The position numbers were made by a program, and so were the translations under genes. 64,000 nucleotides of DNA from Sphingomonas hylomeconis (GTDB taxonomy: Bacteria > Pseudomonadota > Alphaproteobacteria > Sphingomonadales > Sphingomonadaceae): positions 124,001 through 188,000 of the forward strand of contig NZ_JANQBK010000004.1 in the NCBI RefSeq assembly GCF_025370105.1. The letters are read 5' to 3'. The notes below the pieces were generated by a model. That model searched no databases. It saw nothing but the letters and a program-made list of their open reading frames with translations, and had not been told where the DNA came from. Shown one piece after another: positions 45,038 to 52,779 of the stretch. How positions within the stretch are numbered: position 1 is the stretch's first letter; each line of letters starts with the position of its first letter.

Positions 45038-45472
45038 ATGGCCGTTATCCGCCGCATCGACGACCATATCTCGGTCGCGCCGCAGATTCAGCCGGGGGAT
45101 GTCGCCGAGATTGCCGCCGCTGGCTTCACCGCCATCGTCAACAATCGCCCCGACGACGAGGATGCCGGCCAGCCCGCGGGCGCCACGATCCGCGCCGCGG
45201 CGGAAGCGGCCGGGCTCTCCTATAGCGAGATTCCGGTGACGCAGGCCGGCTTCTCGCACCCGCAGATCGACGCGATGGCCGCGGCGCTCGCCGCGTCGCC
45301 GGGCCCGGTGCTGGCCTATTGCCGCTCGGGCACGCGCAGCTGCAATCTATGGGCGCTGGCGGCGGCCAAGACCGACGGCCATCCCGACACGCTGATGGCG
45401 AAGGCGGCGGCGACCGGCTACGACCTGACCGGCATCCGCCCGCTGCTCGACGCGCTGGCCGGCGGCAGGTGA
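45038..45472 (+). CDS. TIGR01244 family rhodanese/phosphatase-like protein
   Basis: 144 residues. The DSP-like fold with a catalytic-loop cysteine in LAYCRSGTRSCNLWALAAAK is the family signature, and the N-terminal RIDDHISVAPQIQPGDVAEI is typical. Similar domains are fused to the Blh persulfide dioxygenase in sulfide metabolism, so sulfur transfer is plausible. Strong GAAGGAG ribosome site, 2 bp after recQ; overlaps the next gene by GTGA. Confidence 0.88.
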   Translation: MAVIRRIDDHISVAPQIQPGDVAEIAAAGFTAIVNNRPDDEDAGQPAGATIRAAAEAAGLSYSEIPVTQAGFSHPQIDAMAAALAASPGPVLAYCRSGTRSCNLWALAAAKTDGHPDTLMAKAAATGYDLTGIRPLLDALAGGR

Positions 45473-45810
45473 ACTGGCTGCAGCTCGGCGGATCGATCGC
45501 CGCGATCCTCGCGCTGGCGGGGATCGCCTGGGCACTGGGCCTGGGCCGGGCGAGCATTGTGGACGAAGCGCAAGCGATGCGCGCGGCGGAGGATGCGCTG
45601 TCCGGGTTCGAGGCGACCCATGCGGTGGTCGGGAGCGACGGCCGGGCGGCCTTGGTCTACGGCGCGGATGGCAAGGTCGCGGTGCTCAAGCTGCACGGCG
45701 CGCAGCCGGCGGTGCGGCTGGTGCCGGCAAGTTCGGTGCGGGATACTGGCGTGGCGTTCCTCGTCGAGTCGGGCGAGCGGTTGTTCGGGCAAGTACGGGT
45801 GAAGAAGTAG
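45469..45810 (+). CDS. Membrane-anchored small protein, unknown
   Basis: 113 residues. One N-terminal transmembrane helix (LGGSIAAILALAGIAWALGL, about 5-24) and a small extracytoplasmic domain with SGFEATHAVVGSDGRAALVY, KVAVLKLHGAQPAVRLVPAS and ERLFGQVRVKK. Regular beta-strand pattern; no family recognised. The GTG at 45469 overlaps the preceding stop codon (GTGA), so it is coupled to the rhodanese-like gene. Upstream in-frame sequence lies inside that gene. Confidence 0.78.
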   Translation: MNWLQLGGSIAAILALAGIAWALGLGRASIVDEAQAMRAAEDALSGFEATHAVVGSDGRAALVYGADGKVAVLKLHGAQPAVRLVPASSVRDTGVAFLVESGERLFGQVRVKK

Positions 45811-45816
45811 AAGTCT

Positions 45817-45966
45817 GGTTCGCACGGAGGCGCGGAGGACGCGGAGGTGGTGCGCGCCGGGTAACTGTCGCGCGTCAGCGCAATCGTTCCGAACGAACGA
45901 GCTCATAGCCGCTACGCGGTAGCCCCTTTCCTTCTTCTCCGCGTCCTCCGCGTCTCCGCGCGAACC
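45817..45966. repeat. Palindromic repeat (unit R6)
   Basis: Arms GGTTCGCACGGAGGCGCGGA (45818 on) and TCCGCGTCTCCGCGCGAACC (ending 45966) are imperfect inverted copies that also read GAGGACGCGGAG / CTCCGCGTCCTC. Between them a CGTTCCGAACGAACG-type hairpin. Lies between two co-directional genes. Confidence 0.7.
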
Positions 45967-46037
45967 AAACTACTTCTGGTAACGGCCCGACATGCACCCC
46001 TCTTGGGTTCGCGCTGACACTTGTGTAAGCAGTTGCC

Positions 46038-46937
46038 ATGAACCTGCCCGATATCGTTTCCTATGCAGTGCCCGGATTCGTCCTGCTGGTGCTGGTCGAG
46101 ATGATCGTCGTACGGCTCCGGCATCGCGAGCGCTATGAGCCGAAGGACACGCTGACCAGCCTCGCGCTCGGCACCGGCAGCACCGTGGCGGGCGCGCTGA
46201 CCGCGGGGATCGCCTTCGCGATGGCGCTATGGGTGTGGCAGTTCCGCCTCTTCGACATCGGTTATGCCTGGTATTGGTTCGTACTCGCCTTCGTGATCGA
46301 CGATCTGGCCTATTACGTGTTCCACCGCCTGGCACACCGCGTGCGCTGGTTCTGGGCGAGCCATGTGATCCACCATTCGAGCCAGCACTACAATCTGTCG
46401 ACCGCGCTCCGGCAGACCTGGACCGGCTTCATCAGCCTCGGCTTCCTGTTCCGCCTGCCGCTGGCCTTGATCGGTTTCCCGCCGGCGATGCTGGTGTTCG
46501 TCGCCGGCATCAACCTGGTCTATCAGTTCTGGATCCACACCGAAGTGATCGGCAAATGCCCGCGCTGGTTCGAGGCGGTGATGAACACGCCGAGCCATCA
46601 CCGCGTCCACCACGCGACCAACCCGCAATATCTCGACAAGAATTATGCCGGCGTTTTCATCGTCTGGGACCGCCTGTTCGGCACGTTCATCGAGGAGCGC
46701 GCCGACGACAAACCGCGCTATGGCATCGTCAGGAACCTCGGCAGCTTCAACCTGCTCTGGGCGGCGTTCCACGAATGGATCGGCATCGCCAGGGACGTGT
46801 GGGCCGCGCCCGGCTGGCGCGCGAAACTCAATTACATGATCAAGCCGCCGGGCTGGAGCCATGACGGCAGCCGCGACACGTCGGAGGTTCTGAAGGAACG
46901 CTGGGCGGAGCAGCAACGCCGCCGCGCCAACGGCTAG
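46038..46937 (+). CDS. Sterol desaturase family membrane hydroxylase
   Basis: 299 residues with several transmembrane helices. The di-iron His clusters are intact: DLAYYVFHRLAHRVRWFWAS, HVIHHSSQHYN and SHHRVHHATN. These are of the fatty-acid-hydroxylase superfamily, closest in layout to alkylglycerol-monooxygenase-like proteins. It is a different subfamily from the hydroxylase at 32486 (HRLAH...HHSSQHYN versus HRWMH...HHAS). Substrate unknown, likely a lipid. It is followed 34 bp on by a 53-residue membrane protein. Confidence 0.9.
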   Translation: MNLPDIVSYAVPGFVLLVLVEMIVVRLRHRERYEPKDTLTSLALGTGSTVAGALTAGIAFAMALWVWQFRLFDIGYAWYWFVLAFVIDDLAYYVFHRLAHRVRWFWASHVIHHSSQHYNLSTALRQTWTGFISLGFLFRLPLALIGFPPAMLVFVAGINLVYQFWIHTEVIGKCPRWFEAVMNTPSHHRVHHATNPQYLDKNYAGVFIVWDRLFGTFIEERADDKPRYGIVRNLGSFNLLWAAFHEWIGIARDVWAAPGWRAKLNYMIKPPGWSHDGSRDTSEVLKERWAEQQRRRANG

Positions 46938-46971
46938 TGCCCGTTCAGCTTGGCTGCTGTAGCGACGGCGG

Positions 46972-47133
46972 ATGGACAAGAAGAACTGGAACAAGGCCGG
47001 CCTCGCCGCGGTCATCATGCTGGCGCCCGGCGGCTTCATCCTCGGCGCGACGCTAGGGCTGCGCTACTGGCAGAAGCGCCGCGCGGAGAAGGCGGACACT
47101 GAAGTTGCGCTCCAGAATGATGTGGCCTCCTAA
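46972..47133 (+). CDS. Very small single-pass membrane protein
   Basis: 53 residues. MDKKNWNKAGLAAVIMLAPG opens it, with a transmembrane helix at about 9-29 (GLAAVIMLAPGGFILGATLG) followed by a basic stop-transfer RYWQKRRAEK and a short polar tail. The ribosome site is weak. The positive-outside pattern and position 34 bp after the hydroxylase suggest a real gene in the same transcript. Function unknown. Confidence 0.6.
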   Translation: MDKKNWNKAGLAAVIMLAPGGFILGATLGLRYWQKRRAEKADTEVALQNDVAS

Positions 47134-47136
47134 CCT

Positions 47137-47248
47137 GCCGCTTCCCCGGCGCAGGCCGGGGCCCAGTTATGCAGCACGCATTGGCTGACGCTGCGCGCAC
47201 TTGCCTCCACCTTCGCGACTGGGCCCCGGCCTGCGCCGGGGAAGCGGC
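47137..47248. repeat. Palindromic repeat (unit R7)
   Basis: Perfectly complementary 29-bp outer arms: GCCGCTTCCCCGGCGCAGGC and on (47137-47165) against TGGGCCCCGGCCTGCGCCGG and on (47220-47248). Each arm holds a CCCCGGCGCAGGCCGGGG-type hairpin. Located between convergent genes. Confidence 0.88.
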
Positions 47249-47289
47249 TGCGTTGAGAAGCGGCTATGGGAAGCGCACTTTCGCACAAA

Positions 47290-47322
47290 CAAAAAAGGGC
47301 CGGTGCGTTGCCGCACCGGCCT
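47290..47322 (-). terminator. Rho-independent terminator of amtB
   Basis: GGCCGGTGCG (47298-47307) pairs with CGCACCGGCC (47312-47321) around TTGC. On the minus strand it is followed by six T. A second GC-rich hairpin (GGGCCGGCCTGCGCGGGCCG, about 47356-47380) lies between it and the amtB stop. Confidence 0.9.
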
Positions 47323-47384
47323 GAGGTCGTCCGCAGGAGGAACATCGTGTGGGGGGCCGGCCTGCGCGGGCCGGCCCTCCAATC

Positions 47385-48848
47385 TCAATAATTATAGGCG
47401 CGCTCGCCATGTTCGGTGATGTCGAGGCCTTCGCTCTCGACTTCCGCCGTCGGGCGCAGCCCGATCGTGTATTTGAGCGCGAGGAACAGGATCAGGCTGA
47501 CCGCGCCGGACCACAGCAAGGTCGTGCCGACCGCCCAGATCTGCGTGAGCACCTGGCCGCCCATATCGTACACGCCGGCCTTGGCCACCGGTGCGGTATA
47601 GTCGATCCAGCCCTGCCCGCCGAAATCCGGGTTGGCGACGATGCCGGTGCCGATCGCGCCGATGATCCCGCCAACGCAGTGGATCCCGAACACATCGAGG
47701 CTGTCGTCATATTTCAGCGCGTTCTTCACCTTGGTGACGAAGAAGAAGCAGCCGATCGAGGCGACCGCGCCGAGCAGGATCGCGGTGCCGGGATGGGCGA
47801 AGCCGGCCGCCGGGGTGATCGCGACCAGACCGGCGACCACGCCGGAGACGGCGCCGAGCAGCGACGGCTTCTTGTGCACGATCTGCTCGATGATCGCCCA
47901 GGTTACGCCGGCCGCAGCGGTCGCCGTCAGCGTGTTGATGAAAGCCAGCGCGCCGAACGCATTGGCTTCCAGCCCGGAGCCCGCGTTAAAGCCAAACCAG
48001 CCGATCCACAGCAGGCTTGCGCCGATCATCGTCATCACCAGGCTGTGCGGCGGCATCGGTTCGGTCTGGTAGCCGAGCCGCGGCCCGATCACGAGGCAAC
48101 CGACCAGGCCGGCAATGCCCGCATTGATGTGCACCACGGTGCCGCCGGCGAAATCGAGCGCGCCCCAGCCCCACAGCAGCCCGCTGTCGTTCGGTGCCGC
48201 GGCCAGGAAGTCCGGGCCGGCCCAGTACCACACCATGTGCGCGATCGGGAAATAGGCCAAAGTTAGCCAGGCGACCACGAAGATGATCAGCGGGGTGAAC
48301 TTGATGCGCTCGGCGAACGCCCCGACGATCAGCGCCGGCGTGATGCAGGCGAAGGTCATCTGGAAGATGATGAAGACATATTCCGGCAGATAGACGCTGT
48401 TCGAGAAGGTCGCCGCGAAGGTCGTCGGATCGACGCCCTTAAGGAACATCTTGTCGAGCCCGCCGAACAGTTTCGGGAACGGCGTGCCGGTCGAGGTGAA
48501 GGCCATCGAATAGCCCCAGGCGAACCAGACCAACGCCGCGACGCAGACGATCGTCAGCACCTGCATCAGCACCGAGAGCATGTTCTTGGTGCGCACCAGG
48601 CCGCCATAGAACAGCGCCAGGCCCGGCACCGACATCATCAGCACCAGCACCGAGGAGACCAGCATCCAGCTGACGTCACCCTTGTCGACCATCGCCGCGG
48701 TGGGCACGAACGGGGCGGCGGCAGCCGTGGTGGCGGCGGCCGCGGCCGGCGCCGCTTCGACCGCGTTCTGCGCCCAGGCCGGCAGCGCCGCAAGCAGGGC
48801 GGCGCCCGCGCCGGCGAGGCCGGCAAATTTCGTCGTGGATTGCATCAT
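47385..48848 (-). CDS. amtB: Ammonium transporter AmtB
   Basis: 487 residues: a signal-like N-terminus (AGAGAALLAALPAWAQ), an Ala-rich linker, then eleven transmembrane helices. The pore histidines are in GGTVVHINAGIAGLVGCLVI and VFGIHCVGGIIGAIGTG, and the gate region FGFNAGSGLEAN and ALFYGGLVRTKNMLS are conserved. It admits ammonium/ammonia under nitrogen limitation and is blocked by the PII protein encoded just upstream. Starts at ATG 48848 or 48845 after AGGGGAA. It overlaps the end of the PII frame only if a GTG at 48860 is used. Confidence 0.96.
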   Translation of the reverse strand: MMQSTTKFAGLAGAGAALLAALPAWAQNAVEAAPAAAAATTAAAAPFVPTAAMVDKGDVSWMLVSSVLVLMMSVPGLALFYGGLVRTKNMLSVLMQVLTIVCVAALVWFAWGYSMAFTSTGTPFPKLFGGLDKMFLKGVDPTTFAATFSNSVYLPEYVFIIFQMTFACITPALIVGAFAERIKFTPLIIFVVAWLTLAYFPIAHMVWYWAGPDFLAAAPNDSGLLWGWGALDFAGGTVVHINAGIAGLVGCLVIGPRLGYQTEPMPPHSLVMTMIGASLLWIGWFGFNAGSGLEANAFGALAFINTLTATAAAGVTWAIIEQIVHKKPSLLGAVSGVVAGLVAITPAAGFAHPGTAILLGAVASIGCFFFVTKVKNALKYDDSLDVFGIHCVGGIIGAIGTGIVANPDFGGQGWIDYTAPVAKAGVYDMGGQVLTQIWAVGTTLLWSGAVSLILFLALKYTIGLRPTAEVESEGLDITEHGERAYNY

Positions 48849-48856
48849 TTCCCCTT

Positions 48857-49195
48857 TCACAGCGCGGTCTGATCGGTTTCGCCGGTGCGGATGCGCACCG
48901 CCTGGCCGACATCGAGGACGAAGATCTTGCCGTCGCCGATCGCGCCGGTATTGGCCGCGGCCTGCACCGTCTCGACGACGCGCGCGGCGAGGTCGGTGGC
49001 GCAGACGATCTCGATCTTGATCTTCGGCACCATGTTGGTGCTGTATTCAGCACCGCGGTAGATTTCGGTCTGGCCCTTCTGGCGCCCGAACCCCTTCACT
49101 TCGGTCACGGTCATGCCCGCGACGCCGATCTCGGTCAGTGCTTCGCGCACCTCGTCGAGCTTGAATGGTTTGATGATGGCAATGACGAGTTTCAC
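48857..49195 (-). CDS. glnK: Nitrogen regulatory protein PII (GlnK)
   Basis: 112 residues, full-length PII. The T-loop with the uridylylation site Tyr51 is intact (YRGAEYSTNMVPK), as are KGFGRQKGQTE and the ATP-binding IGDGKIFVLDV. Paired with amtB on one transcript, it is the GlnK type. It starts at GTG 49195, 8 bp after GGGGGG. The sigma-54 promoter lies directly upstream. Confidence 0.97.
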   Translation of the reverse strand: MKLVIAIIKPFKLDEVREALTEIGVAGMTVTEVKGFGRQKGQTEIYRGAEYSTNMVPKIKIEIVCATDLAARVVETVQAAANTGAIGDGKIFVLDVGQAVRIRTGETDQTAL

Positions 49196-49200
49196 TCGGG

Positions 49201-49228
49201 TAGCCCCCCTTGTTGTCCCAGGGGGCTA
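49201..49228. repeat. Inverted repeat at the glnK transcription start
   Basis: TAGCCCCC (49201-49208) and GGGGGCTA (49221-49228) are perfect complements around 12 bases. The minus-strand GGGGGG of the inner arm is the glnK ribosome site. The predicted sigma-54 RNA start (about 49221) falls at the edge, so most of the upstream arm would not be in that RNA; the repeat may work as DNA, or in a longer transcript. Confidence 0.5.
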
Positions 49229-49231
49229 CAC

Positions 49232-49248
49232 AGCAATCGCCGTGCCAA
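49232..49248 (-). promoter_or_regulatory. Sigma-54 promoter of glnK-amtB
   Basis: On the minus strand TTGGCACGGCGATTGCT, an essentially exact match to the -24/-12 consensus TGGCACG-N4-TTGCT (GG-N10-GC). The predicted RNA start is about 26 nt before the glnK GTG. NtrC control is expected under nitrogen limitation; a TGCAC half-site lies at about 49312-49316 on the same strand. Confidence 0.93.
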
Positions 49249-49339
49249 GGTGCGAAACCGCGCTTATTCTAGGGAATGCGTCGCTCGGCGACGGGCAGCG
49301 CGGTAGATTTTTGTGCAGTTGCGAAAGGATGCCCGAGAA

Positions 49340-49549
49340 TCAGGCAGCCGCCGCCACGATCGCCTGCGCCGCAGCGAGGTCGTCCGCCGCGACCATCACG
49401 CGCACGGCGATGAACAGATAGCTGCCGTCGCCGATGCTCGATTCGCCGTCGAACGCCACCGCGGGAATGCCGTCGGATTCGAGCCGCCCGATCAGGATAT
49501 GCGCTTCGTTGCGGTTGAACCGGCCTAGTTCGACGAGCGCCACGCTCAT
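49340..49549 (-). CDS. DUF2007 family small protein
   Basis: 69 residues. It matches the short ferredoxin-like DUF2007 fold: VELGRFNRNEAHILIGRLES, GIPAVAFDGESSIGDGSYLF and VRVMVAADDLAAAQAIVA. Thought to be a signalling or regulatory domain, function unknown. The start at 49549 overlaps the stop of the DUF5996 gene (ATGA). The frame is open further upstream but inside that gene. Confidence 0.88.
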   Translation of the reverse strand: MSVALVELGRFNRNEAHILIGRLESDGIPAVAFDGESSIGDGSYLFIAVRVMVAADDLAAAQAIVAAAA

Positions 49550-50481
49550 ACCGCCCGCACCACTTTGGGGCGCCCGATCGGGCATTCGAGCGCGTCGCGA
49601 TCCCAGGCGCCGAGATCCGCGGCGGCATCATAGCTCGTATGGCAGAAAGCCAGCAGCGCGGCATCGGGGTCCGGCGCGCTGCGCACCGCTTCATAGGGCA
49701 GGAGGAATTCGCCGAGCGTGGTATCGTAGGCCGCGGCGGCCGGTTCGACCTTTGCCTCGGCATATCCGGCCGGCGCCGGATAGGCATAGGCGTAGAACGC
49801 GGCCTGCGGGAAGGCGTCGCTGCCCGGCCAGAAGCCGAGGCTGGCTTCCTGCTCGCTATAGGCATCGCGCGTCACGGCGTCGGGCAGACCGGGCACGCCG
49901 CCCGGATGCGGCGGAGCACTGCGCCCGGAAAAGCGCGTCGAGGCGAGATCGAAGCTGCCCCAGAAGAAATGCGTCGGGCTGGCCTTGCCGAGGAAACCGG
50001 TGCGGAACTGCTCGAACACGCGCGTCGCCTGGATCAGCGCGCGCCAGAAGCCACGAACGGCATCGGCATCGTACGGGCGGTGTGCGTGATCGTCGGCGAA
50101 GCGCACCGGATCGGGCATTTCGCTCGGCAGGCCGTCGATCGTCACGGCAATGTCGAGATCGGCCAGCGCGGCCATCACCTTGCCATGGAAATCGGCGATG
50201 CTGCCGGGTTCGAGGGGAATGCGGCATTCCGCGCCATCGCTGGTCGTCAGGATCAGCGCGTCGGCAAGGAAATCGAACGCGATCTCCAGGATATGCGTGC
50301 CGCAATGGATCGGCGAGGTGGTGAGCCCGCGCGCCGACACGTAGAGCGGCACGTGCCAGCTATGGTTGAGCCACGGCGTCAACGCGAGCCGCACCTTGCC
50401 GACGATCTGCGTGCGCAACTGCAGCGCGACGGCGGTCTCTCGCCACGCCGGCCAGTCCAGCATCGGCCAGTTCGTGGACAT
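49546..50481 (-). CDS. DUF5996 family protein
   Basis: 311 residues, soluble. Characteristic text includes WRETAVALQLRTQIVGKVRL, PWLNHSWHVPLYVSARGLTT, GKASPTHFFWGSFDLASTRF and SLGFWPGSDAFPQAAFYAYA. This is the DUF5996 family, of unknown function. Next to it on the 3' side is the DUF2007 gene (coupled); on the 5' side is the exported small protein, one base away from its stop. Confidence 0.88.
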   Translation of the reverse strand: MSTNWPMLDWPAWRETAVALQLRTQIVGKVRLALTPWLNHSWHVPLYVSARGLTTSPIHCGTHILEIAFDFLADALILTTSDGAECRIPLEPGSIADFHGKVMAALADLDIAVTIDGLPSEMPDPVRFADDHAHRPYDADAVRGFWRALIQATRVFEQFRTGFLGKASPTHFFWGSFDLASTRFSGRSAPPHPGGVPGLPDAVTRDAYSEQEASLGFWPGSDAFPQAAFYAYAYPAPAGYAEAKVEPAAAAYDTTLGEFLLPYEAVRSAPDPDAALLAFCHTSYDAAADLGAWDRDALECPIGRPKVVRAV

Positions 50482-50482
50482 G

Positions 50483-50833
50483 CTATTTATCTCTTTCTTG
50501 GCGCCTTGCCGCCGCGTTTAGCGCCGCAAGCCCCTCATTGCCTAGCGCGGCGAGCTCGTCACGGGCGGCAGCGCTCGCCGTCTTGCTGCCGGAGCCTTCG
50601 CCGGAAATGCCATATCCATCCGGCTTCCTGGATATAATGAAGTAGAAGGGGCTGGCCGGATTGCCCGGCTTGCTCACGACGACAAAGCTTCCGCCGTCAT
50701 CGCACGCATAGACTATCCATTCGGTGCTGCCGAAGCGACGATCGATGCCGCCGATCTCGCACTTCATCGGCGCGGCTTTGGTGTCCGCGGCCGCCTGGTC
50801 AGCCAGCCACAAAGCAAGCGCCGCAGCGATCAC
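50483..50833 (-). CDS. Small exported protein coupled to tldD
   Basis: 116 residues. Signal peptide IAAALALWLADQAAADTKAA, then a small domain with two cysteines (KCEIGGIDRRFGSTEWIVYA, CDDGGSFVVVSKPGNPASPF) and a charged Ala-rich C-terminus. No family recognised. The GTG at 50833 overlaps the tldD stop (GTGA), which fixes the start better than an upstream in-frame alternative lying inside tldD. Confidence 0.8.
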   Translation of the reverse strand: MIAAALALWLADQAAADTKAAPMKCEIGGIDRRFGSTEWIVYACDDGGSFVVVSKPGNPASPFYFIISRKPDGYGISGEGSGSKTASAAARDELAALGNEGLAALNAAARRQERDK

Positions 50834-52260
50834 GCCGCGGTGCCGCCGACCGTCAGTCCGCTCATCAGCACGGTCGGCTGGCCGACGCCGGCGGGGACGC
50901 TCTGCCCGCCCTTGCCGCACATGCCGACGCCTTCGTCCAATGCGAAATCGTTGCCGATGCCGATCACCTTGGTCAGCGCGCTTGGACCGTCGCCGATCAG
51001 CGTCGCGCCCTTGATCGGGGCGCCCAACTTGCCGTTCTCGATCTTATATGCCTCGGTGCAGCTGAATACGAACTTGCCCGAGACGATATCGACCTGCCCG
51101 CCGCCGAAGCTCTTGGCGAAGATGCCGTTCTTCACGCGCGACAGGAGTTCGGCGGGATCGTCGCGGCCGGCGCGCATGAAGGTGTTGGTCATGCGCGGCA
51201 TCGGCGCGTGCTGGAACGATTCGCGGCGGCCATTGCCGGTCGGCGCGACGCCCATCAGCCGCGCGTTGAGGCGATCCTGGATATAGCCCTTGAGGATGCC
51301 GTCCTCGATCAGGATATTCTCCTGCGTCGGCGTGCCCTCGTCATCGATGCTGAGCGAGCCGCGGCGATCGGCGATCGAGCCGTCGTCGATCACCGTGACG
51401 CCCGGCGCCGCGACACGCTCGCCGATGCGCCCGGAAAAGGCGCTGGTGCCCTTGCGGTTGAAATCGCCTTCGAGGCCATGGCCGATCGCCTCGTGCAGCA
51501 GGATGCCGGGCCAGCCCGGCCCGAGCAGCACGGTCATTTCGCCGGCTGGCGCATCGACCGAATCGAGATTGACCACGGCCTGCGCCAGCGCCTCGTCGAT
51601 CGCGCGGTTCCAGGTCTCGGGCCGCATCAGATCGTGATAGAGATAGCGGCCGCCGAGGCCAAACGTGCCGGTTTCGCGACGCCCGTTCTGCTCGACCACG
51701 ATCGATACGTTGAGGCGCACCAGCGGGCGGATATCGGTGGCGACGAAGCCGTCGGCACGGACGATCTCGACGACGTTCCACGAGCCCATCAGCGACACCG
51801 AGACCTGCGCGACGCGCGGATCGCGCGCGCGGGCGGCGGCGTCGATCGTCTGGCACAGATTGACCTTGTCGGCGAACGGCACGAGATCGAGCGGATCGGC
51901 ATCGGTATAGAGATGGCGGTTGGTGCCCTGCGGCGGCGCGGCCTTCGGGCCGGTGCTGGGATCGATCAGCGCCATCGTCTCGCCGGCGCGCAGGATCGCC
52001 GCACCGCTCAGTTCGTTGGCATGCGCGAAAGCCGTCGTCTCGCCCGACACGGCACGCAGCCCGAAGCCCGACTGCGTATCATAGCTCGCGGTCTTCAGCC
52101 GGCCATCGTCGAAGCCGAACGCCTCGGTCTTGCGATATTGCAGGTAGAGTTCGCCGTCATCGGCCTTGGCGAGCACCTGGGCGGTGAGGCGCTGCGCCTC
52201 CGCCGGATCGAGCTGGCCATCATGATACAGGAACGCGCGGGGGTCTGTCGGGCTGGTCAT
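50830..52260 (-). CDS. tldD: Metalloprotease TldD
   Basis: 476 residues. It forms, with TldE/PmbA, a protease that degrades unfolded peptides and matures some microcins. The zinc-type motif HEAIGHGLEGD is intact in PGWPGILLHEAIGHGLEGDF, and the C-terminal GVGMCGKGGQSVPAGVGQP is diagnostic. TldE is not encoded here. The ATG at 52260 gives the usual start (SPTDPRAFLYHDGQLDPAEA). The small zinc-finger gene lies 19 bp upstream on the same strand. Confidence 0.94.
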   Translation of the reverse strand: MTSPTDPRAFLYHDGQLDPAEAQRLTAQVLAKADDGELYLQYRKTEAFGFDDGRLKTASYDTQSGFGLRAVSGETTAFAHANELSGAAILRAGETMALIDPSTGPKAAPPQGTNRHLYTDADPLDLVPFADKVNLCQTIDAAARARDPRVAQVSVSLMGSWNVVEIVRADGFVATDIRPLVRLNVSIVVEQNGRRETGTFGLGGRYLYHDLMRPETWNRAIDEALAQAVVNLDSVDAPAGEMTVLLGPGWPGILLHEAIGHGLEGDFNRKGTSAFSGRIGERVAAPGVTVIDDGSIADRRGSLSIDDEGTPTQENILIEDGILKGYIQDRLNARLMGVAPTGNGRRESFQHAPMPRMTNTFMRAGRDDPAELLSRVKNGIFAKSFGGGQVDIVSGKFVFSCTEAYKIENGKLGAPIKGATLIGDGPSALTKVIGIGNDFALDEGVGMCGKGGQSVPAGVGQPTVLMSGLTVGGTAA

Positions 52261-52279
52261 GCCCAACAATATAAGACGC

Positions 52280-52513
52280 TCAGCGGCCTGCGCCATCCCC
52301 ATGATCGCGCAAGTCGGCCTGATCCTTGCCGTCCGCCGGGCCGCCGATCAGCACGAAGCGGCGGTCGCAATAACCGCAATCGACATAGCCGGTCTCGTCG
52401 ATTTCCAGGAACACGCGCGGATGGCCGAGCGATGCGCCGCCGGGAATGTCGGTGGCGCCATCGCAGGCGTTGCGCTTGTGGGAGACACGGAGGATTTCGG
52501 GCGGGGCGATCAT
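52280..52513 (-). CDS. Zinc-finger domain protein (zf-CHCC / NDUFS6-like)
   Basis: 77 residues. [20 protein letters not shown] and [20 protein letters not shown] hold the C...H...C-x2-C zinc ligands of the PF10276-type domain seen in the NDUFS6 subunit of complex I. In bacteria these small stand-alone proteins may help complex I or act in binding RNA or protein. ATG 52513; the long frame upstream runs through a repeat and is not coding. Same strand as tldD. Confidence 0.87.
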   Translation of the reverse strand: MIAPPEILRVSHKRNACDGATDIPGGASLGHPRVFLEIDETGYVDCGYCDRRFVLIGGPADGKDQADLRDHGDGAGR

Positions 52514-52548
52514 GGGGCGCAGATAGCAAGGGTGCGCTGTCCAAACAA

Positions 52549-52739
52549 TCCTCCCTGGTACGGGGAGGTGGCGCGCGAAGCGCGACGAAGGGGGGTCTCC
52601 CCGAACGCCACGGTTGCGTTGCCGGCATACCCCCTCCGTCAGCCTGCGGCTGTGTTTGGGCGAGATCGTATCCCCCGGATACGATCTTGTCCTGCCGGGG
52701 GCAGGACAAAGCCCAAACACTCCCCGTTCCGGGGAGGAT
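52549..52739. repeat. Composite nested palindromic repeat (unit R8)
   Basis: Outer arms CCTCCCTGGTACGGGGAGG and CTCCCCGTTCCGGGGAGG match unit R3. Inside is a second complete palindrome with arms TGTTTGGGC / GCCCAAACA that itself holds GATCGTATCC-CCCG-GATACGATC and TGTCCTGCCGGGGGCAGGACA. A different repeat appears inserted in a host repeat. Confidence 0.85.
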
Positions 52740-52779
52740 TACGGTTGCACCATATCGTCAAGATCGTATTCCCACGCGC

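Noticed and set aside
46038..46937. Second carotenoid hydroxylase
   Set aside because: Its His-box pattern is of the alkylglycerol-monooxygenase-like subfamily and it is not near crt genes.
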